Assembly (NCBI RefSeq): GCF_035974275.1
Contig: NZ_CP142422.1
Location: forward strand, 1,674,001-1,738,000
DNA: 64,000 bases
From: Chryseobacterium sp. MYb264
GTDB lineage: Bacteria > Bacteroidota > Bacteroidia > Flavobacteriales > Weeksellaceae
Direction of reading: 5' to 3'
The first letter of the stretch is position 1; each line of letters opens with the position of its first letter. The position numbers and the translations under genes were made by a program. The notes beneath the pieces were generated by a model. The model had not been told where the DNA came from, did no database searches, and saw nothing but the letters and a program-made list of their open reading frames with translations. Shown here one piece after another: positions 60,014-64,000 of the stretch.

Positions 60014-60847
60014 TTATAAATTCAGTGCTTTTTCCAAAGCATCGCATCTTTCTTTAAAGTAACTTAAGTCGACATCAGGGAATAACTTAGGGAAGCGTTT
60101 AATAATATTCTTCATTTGATGCAAGACACCCTCTGCTGAATACGTAAATGTACCGTCTTCAAATTTATTATTAAAAGAATTAGGACCGTGGTAATAATAA
60201 GCATCATATTCAACATAACGAGGCTTATAATTCCCTAATTTTTCAACAATCTCCTGTGTATCAATATAAAAATACTGCCAATAATAAACGGCTTTAGAGG
60301 CAATCATGGTATTATAATATTCTTCAAGATTCATATCCATTTTAAACCAGATACCTGAATCGAAAAAATAGACTGGACAAGGATAGATACCTTCTTCCCG
60401 AAATATACAGCCATAAGTACCGTCATTACCGTGAGCCGATTTATGGAAATAATTAAGTTTAGGCAGAAACTCTCTCCAAACAGCTTCTGCTTCAGGCTGT
60501 GGATTATTTTCCCAAAAACGACTGTCATTGTTGTAATTATCCCAGAAATGAGAATGTGTTCCTAAAGATTCTATCAAGCTCAATAATTGAAATCCCCCCC
60601 AAAGATATTCCTCATCAGGTTCATTAGTAGTGGAAGACCAATCTAGGGTTAAAGAACGAATAGCATCGAACTTATAATCTTCTTTGGGAATAATAATTTT
60701 CATTCGTTCTTCTGCACGAGCAAGCATTCTTTCACTAAAAAAATTAACACCATTTTTTACTTCTTCTATATTGTTTTTATCTACCTTTATTTTATCATTA
60801 TTAGAAATTTCAATAATAAATTTTTCTAATTTTTGCAATATTTTCAT
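60014..60847 (-). CDS. Putative immunity protein of unknown family
   Basis: 277 residues, acidic and aromatic-rich, no signal peptide or membrane helix. Central part (YLWGGFQLLSLIESLGTHSH, then FWENNPQPEAEAVWREFLPK) does not match a family I can name. Context points to immunity: the DNA just upstream (60859-60957) is a remnant of the putative toxin-type protein found intact at 63594, and the same hairpin terminator follows the gene. Confidence 0.6.
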   Translation of the reverse strand: MKILQKLEKFIIEISNNDKIKVDKNNIEEVKNGVNFFSERMLARAEERMKIIIPKEDYKFDAIRSLTLDWSSTTNEPDEEYLWGGFQLLSLIESLGTHSHFWDNYNNDSRFWENNPQPEAEAVWREFLPKLNYFHKSAHGNDGTYGCIFREEGIYPCPVYFFDSGIWFKMDMNLEEYYNTMIASKAVYYWQYFYIDTQEIVEKLGNYKPRYVEYDAYYYHGPNSFNNKFEDGTFTYSAEGVLHQMKNIIKRFPKLFPDVDLSYFKERCDALEKALNL

Positions 60848-60858
60848 AAATAATATTA

Positions 60859-60957
60859 TTAAAATGTAATTTGTTTAGATGACTCCAAGTCATATATTTT
60901 GTCAAGACCAATATGATAAGTAGAAGCCACAATTAAGTCAAAAGTAATCATTTCACA
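60859..60957 (-). pseudogene. Remnant of the protein encoded at 63594-64000
   Basis: 33 codons, MITFDLIVASTYHIGLDKIY, match FVTFDLIVASTYQVLEEDPM of the partial protein at the right edge. The remnant ends 11 bp before the immunity-like gene start at 60847. It has no start of its own. Confidence 0.6.
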
Positions 60958-60967
60958 TCTTAAATAT

Positions 60968-61003
60968 AAAAAAACGAAGCTTCTAAAATAGAAACTTCGC
61001 TTT
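60968..61003 (-). terminator. GCGAAGTTTC hairpin terminator, copy 3
   Basis: ACGAAGCTTCTA and TAGAAACTTCGC pair (one mismatch) around AAA, with seven A on the left giving a T run in the transcript. 20 bp after the stop of the gene ending at 61024. Confidence 0.85.
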
Positions 61004-61023
61004 TGTATAAGATTTATTGTAAG

Positions 61024-62160
61024 TTAGAATTTATCTTTATAATGATTATAAAATTCCAATTGATCTATTAAAACCTCATTAATCTCTGTCCAGCCATGCT
61101 TTTCAGATAAATCAATGGCAGCTCTCCAGGCATTCATATTTGGTTGACCAAAATTTACACCACCCCAATATCCCGCACTTACTAAAGCATCCCATGCCAT
61201 AAGAGGGTCGTTTAATTCTTCATCTATAGCTTTAGCGGCTTTTATATGAGCATCTCCATTATACGTGCTTTTATTCTTTTTAATAATTTCTAAAACATTA
61301 AATAATGGGTGCTCTTTGATACTATTTGAATATTCCCATTCTAAGTTTGGATTTGTATCAAAAAAAGAAATTATACCATCTAATTCAAAACTTGTTGATG
61401 TTGCATGAGGTAAAATATCAAAAGCATATTCTACAGGATCAAAACCATTAGGTTGAATAACGCTTTGAAAATTATATCTTTCAAACTCTACAACATTTTT
61501 ATAATTTGTTTTTGAATAAGCTCTTTGGGCTAAAGCATTATAAGCTCTCGTGTTCCAAATGCCATAATCTTTTATTTCAAAATCTGGGAGATATGATTTA
61601 TCATCCACCATTGATTGCATTAGTTTAGCATATTCTTTCTGTTGGGGAGTATCATAATAATGACTCCAAAAGTCTAAATATACTTTGGTGTAAAACTCCG
61701 AAGAATTTTCTAAATATTTCAATTTATTTTCATTATCCAGATACTCTTTTAAAAATTTCAATGAGTCTAAATTATCCGTATATTCTCTAAACGGTAATGA
61801 AAGTTCTTCAAGTAATTGCCATTTTTTTTTAATTTCCTCATTTACAATATCAATATCTTTTAAAAGTGGAAGCAGTGACATTGCAATAAAAGAAGACAGA
61901 TTAGGCGAAATCGTTCTAAAATCAGCAATACCTTTTGTTATCACTGGAGAATCTGATAAATTTTTATTAGGCATTAATCTGATAGCAAAATTATTGTAAT
62001 CATCAAATGCAAAAGGAACAACAGACCAAAAACCAGATCGGAATATATTGAAACATTTTTCAATTTCCTCTTCATCATCAAATTGAAAACCTAAAATAAT
62101 ATCTGTCTCCTCATCTTTATATAATTTTTTCAAATCTTGATGTATCTTATTTAGTTTCAT
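61024..62160 (-). CDS. Putative immunity protein with helical C-terminus
   Basis: 378 residues, no signal peptide. N-terminal part (TDIILGFQFDDEEEIEKCFN) and C-terminal helical part (DAHIKAAKAIDEELNDPLMA, then WDALVSAGYWGGVNFGQPNM) are not a family I recognise. Its ATG overlaps the TGA of the truncated upstream frame (TTATGA), the pattern of a toxin gene followed by its immunity gene. A broken relative starting MEINKI lies at 56770. Confidence 0.6.
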   Translation of the reverse strand: MKLNKIHQDLKKLYKDEETDIILGFQFDDEEEIEKCFNIFRSGFWSVVPFAFDDYNNFAIRLMPNKNLSDSPVITKGIADFRTISPNLSSFIAMSLLPLLKDIDIVNEEIKKKWQLLEELSLPFREYTDNLDSLKFLKEYLDNENKLKYLENSSEFYTKVYLDFWSHYYDTPQQKEYAKLMQSMVDDKSYLPDFEIKDYGIWNTRAYNALAQRAYSKTNYKNVVEFERYNFQSVIQPNGFDPVEYAFDILPHATSTSFELDGIISFFDTNPNLEWEYSNSIKEHPLFNVLEIIKKNKSTYNGDAHIKAAKAIDEELNDPLMAWDALVSAGYWGGVNFGQPNMNAWRAAIDLSEKHGWTEINEVLIDQLEFYNHYKDKF

Positions 62161-62294
62161 AATTCAATTGGTTTTATAATGTGATTTCTCCATATTTGTC
62201 CTGCTATTATTTTCAAATGCTCTATTGCTTGTGGGTGTTCAGATTTGTCTCCGTCATCATCACTTTTACTAAGTGCTGTAGCTACAGTCTCAAT
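62157..62294 (-). pseudogene. C-terminal tail of a truncated putative toxin gene
   Basis: 46 codons ending IAGQIWRNHIIKPIEL and TGA, cut upstream by the mobile element at 62295. The tail resembles the remnant at 56778 (SRDIWRNHVINK). Coupled by overlap to the gene starting at 62160. The function of the lost protein is unknown; a toxin is inferred only from the arrangement. Confidence 0.55.
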
Positions 62295-62992
62295 CCCCCG
62301 CTGCCGCACGATTGCATCGTGTGGTTTACATTATTTATAAATCAAACATTCTAAAAACAACAACATAATCTAAAAGTCCTTTTTCATCAGAATAATCTAT
62401 TGCACTGCTGTATCTATAATCCTCCGCACGGAAAACTAAACCTGCTTCTACAGGATTTTGATGTATATAATTAATTTTCTGCCAAATCACTCTGTTGCTC
62501 CACAATTCAATAGGTTTATTATCATGTCTCCAAAATTGATATTGGGTTACATTTGATGCTTTTAAACCTTCTTTAAGAAAGAAATTTAATAAAAATTCTT
62601 TTCTGCTTTCTGTAGGATTTTCCTTGATTGCTGTCACAATTGCTTTACTTGTAAATCTTTTTAAATCACCAATCAAAAGTTCTGGTTTCTGCCCATTTAC
62701 ACTCCTGAAAACTAAATGTACATGACTTGACATGATGCACCATGCATGAATTTCCATTCATTTATTCTTTTGGCAAAATCTTAAACTTTCTAAAAAAATT
62801 TCTTTGTATTCATTTCTGATAAAAACATCCAGCCAACCTACAACAGCAAAACTTATGAAATATAATCCTTCAGGATTGTAGAACTTGTAATTACGACTCA
62901 TCAATTATGTTTTTATAAAGATAAAAACTTTTTAAGAAATTATTGGATAATAAAAATGCCACACGAAAGGATTCGTGCGGCAGCGGGGGGGG
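62295..62992 (-). mobile_element. REP-flanked RAYT element 2, about 698 bp
   Basis: Inverted ends CCCCCGCTGCCGCACGATTG and CGAAAGGATTCGTGCGGCAG-CGGGGG, each with its own hairpin, enclose one transposase gene. It inserted directly into the fourth GCGAAGTTTC terminator on the right and cuts a coding frame on the left. Sequence is shared with the short derivative at 56467-56748. Confidence 0.85.
62335..62901 (-). pseudogene. REP-associated tyrosine transposase (RAYT 2), one nonsense codon
   Basis: Full-length frame of 188 residues from ATG 62901: MSRNYKFYNPEGLYFISFAV and so on, with HUH motif SSHVHLVF, 'DLKRFTSKAIVTAI', 'YQFWRHDNKPIELW' and 'INYIHQNPVEAGLV'. Codon 48 is TGA (62758-62760). The same position reads GGA (Gly) in the derivative at 56467, so a single base change inactivated it. 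Translation from the following ATG would lose the first 48 residues and probably activity. Confidence 0.85.
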
Positions 62993-63022
62993 AAGCTCCT
63001 AAAAATAGAAACCTCGCTTTTA
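62993..63022 (-). terminator. GCGAAGTTTC hairpin terminator, copy 4, cut by the RAYT element
   Basis: Only AAGCTCCTA..AATAGAAACCTCGCTTTT remains; the outer left arm is replaced by the end of the mobile element. It lies 18 bp after the stop of the gene ending at 63040. Comparison with copy 3 places the insertion point near 62992. Confidence 0.65.
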
Positions 63023-63039
63023 TAATGTATTTTAAGGAT

Positions 63040-63594
63040 TTATTTATCTTTTAAATACTCTTCTAAACTCCATTCATCAGTTGGCTCTAAATAACGCTCT
63101 ATTTTTACAGGTTTACCTAAATTATGTAGACGTAAGCTTTTATTTTCATCACCTCCGACATGTCTCCATTCTTTAGCATCTGAACTCACAATAAAATCAG
63201 AAATAATTTTTAATTTTTCATTAATTAGAGTAACTAAAAAACATTCTGTTATTTTTTTTATTGATTTGTTTGGATTTGAAAAAGAAACATAACATGCCCA
63301 AACTGCGCCATATTTTTCATGAATATATTCACTAATTTTAAATAAATAACGTGGAATTGGGTAAGAACTCTTTTTGGATTGCTCGTAAAAACGATCAGAA
63401 AATGGAGAGACTATTTTACCTTTAATGTTAAATTCTACTTTTTTTTCAGAATCGTACTGATCTTCACAGTAAACGTTCAGCTCTTTTTCTACAAATTCAT
63501 TATATTTATTAATATCATCTTTGTTTCTTTGTAAATGTATTGCTATTTGTTCTTTTTCAAAAACAATACCTATAAATGTTTTAATTTTTTCCAT
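63040..63594 (-). CDS. Putative immunity protein
   Basis: 184 residues, no signal peptide, mixed helix and strand (KISEYIHEKYGAVWACYVSF, then ECFLVTLINEKLKIISDFIV). I do not recognise the family. Its ATG shares one base with the stop of the upstream gene (TAATG), so both are translated together, as in toxin/immunity pairs. The damaged GCGAAGTTTC terminator follows. Confidence 0.6.
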   Translation of the reverse strand: MEKIKTFIGIVFEKEQIAIHLQRNKDDINKYNEFVEKELNVYCEDQYDSEKKVEFNIKGKIVSPFSDRFYEQSKKSSYPIPRYLFKISEYIHEKYGAVWACYVSFSNPNKSIKKITECFLVTLINEKLKIISDFIVSSDAKEWRHVGGDENKSLRLHNLGKPVKIERYLEPTDEWSLEEYLKDK

Positions 63595-64000
63595 TATGAT
63601 TCAATATTAAATAATTTATTTAGCCAAATATCACCATTTCTTGTTTCAGCAGTAATTGGCTCATGATCTATACTTACACCATCAATATTTATAAAAGCTT
63701 CATAAGTAACCTGTTCACAACGCCTTGGAAGCTGCTTCATTCTTTGCAGTTTTAGTAATGTTGCTTTCTTCTCTTTATCAGTCATACCTGTATGTACAGC
63801 TTTTAATGTTTCTACCATAGGATCTTCTTCTAATACTTGATAAGTAGAAGCTACTATTAAGTCAAAAGTAACAAAATTATCTTTATAGTTCTTCATTTCC
63901 GCTTCAATTCCTTCTTGGATTATTGTTTCAGCTGCAAACATAGTCTTTTTGTTAAACGGATCAGAAGTTAAAATTAGATTCAATCCTTTCTTATAACCCG
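63594..64000 (-). CDS. Unknown protein, N-terminus beyond window (possible toxin C-terminus)
   Basis: The frame stays open to the right edge; a TTG at 63983 is not a convincing start, so I treat the gene as partial. Visible: about 135 residues with FVTFDLIVASTYQVLEEDPM and CEQVTYEAFINIDGVSIDHE. Not recognised. A fragment of a relative sits at 60859-60957, and it is coupled to an immunity-like gene. A role as a toxin or effector tail is speculation. Confidence 0.5.
   Translation of the reverse strand, partial: GYKKGLNLILTSDPFNKKTMFAAETIIQEGIEAEMKNYKDNFVTFDLIVASTYQVLEEDPMVETLKAVHTGMTDKEKKATLLKLQRMKQLPRRCEQVTYEAFINIDGVSIDHEPITAETRNGDIWLNKLFNIES

Noticed and set aside
62335..62901. Selenocysteine or programmed readthrough at the TGA in RAYT 2
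   Set aside because: The sister sequence at 56467 has GGA at this position and there is no sign of a recoding signal; a simple nonsense change explains it.
1..64000. tRNA, rRNA or riboswitch
   Set aside because: I saw no cloverleaf-like or rRNA-like sequence, and no known riboswitch core, in any intergenic region; a covariance-model search could overturn this.

Overview
The window looks like a chromosome segment of a Bacteroidota, most likely Flavobacteriia and Chryseobacterium-like (Weeksellaceae). The evidence is AT-rich DNA, A-rich leaders instead of clear Shine-Dalgarno sites, several TAnnTTTG-type -7 promoter boxes, and family content such as DUF2911, a sodium:solute symporter next to a PIG-L deacetylase, MG2/TonB-plug proteins and secreted 'VGIGTANP' proteins. 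The genus is inferred from recall, not from a search.

Layout. (1) 1-3471, minus strand: end of a TOMM (thiazole/oxazole-modified peptide) cluster, with a SagB-type dehydrogenase cut by the window edge, a fused E1-like/YcaO cyclodehydratase and a precursor with a nitrile-hydratase-like leader and a Cys/Ser/Thr-rich core. (2) 3793-15639: ordinary genes. They are a frameshifted zinc alcohol dehydrogenase, a CheY-like regulator, RpiB, DUF2911, a symporter with a tiny overlapping membrane ORF, a PIG-L deacetylase, and a TPR histidine kinase with its LuxR-type regulator. (3) 15732-35210: a trans-AT polyketide locus. One minus-strand operon runs AT*-ER, a 3237-residue PKS without AT domains, AT-TE, an unknown protein and a PPTase. 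A degenerate LuxR regulator lies on its left. A related intact regulator, behind an internally deleted sensor kinase, lies on its right. (4) 35278-36744 and 56952-58418: two copies of a 1467-bp insertion sequence, each with its own 6-bp target duplication. (5) 36761-55387: phage- or contractile-injection-tail-associated genes in two paralogous minus-strand operons of fibre-like proteins. The right one also has an AAA+ ATPase, a T4-type lysozyme and a spanin-like lipoprotein. Four copies of a 65-bp element lie upstream of these units; I found no tail sheath, tube or baseplate gene. (6) 55599-64000: a repeat protein, a truncated FG-GAP gene, and an array of immunity-like genes with toxin-tail-like remnants, repeated hairpin terminators, two REP-associated transposase loci and a short non-autonomous derivative of one of them.

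How the parts may work together. The TOMM enzymes would convert Cys/Ser/Thr in the precursor core to azoles. The PKS operon carries its own malonyl loading (AT), enoyl reduction (PfaD-like ER), off-loading or proofreading (TE) and carrier activation (PPTase), so it could make a short polyketide unaided. Palindromic AGAGAAA-type sites by two promoters suggest control by the adjacent LuxR-type regulator. The fibre operons probably share one control signal through the 65-bp element.
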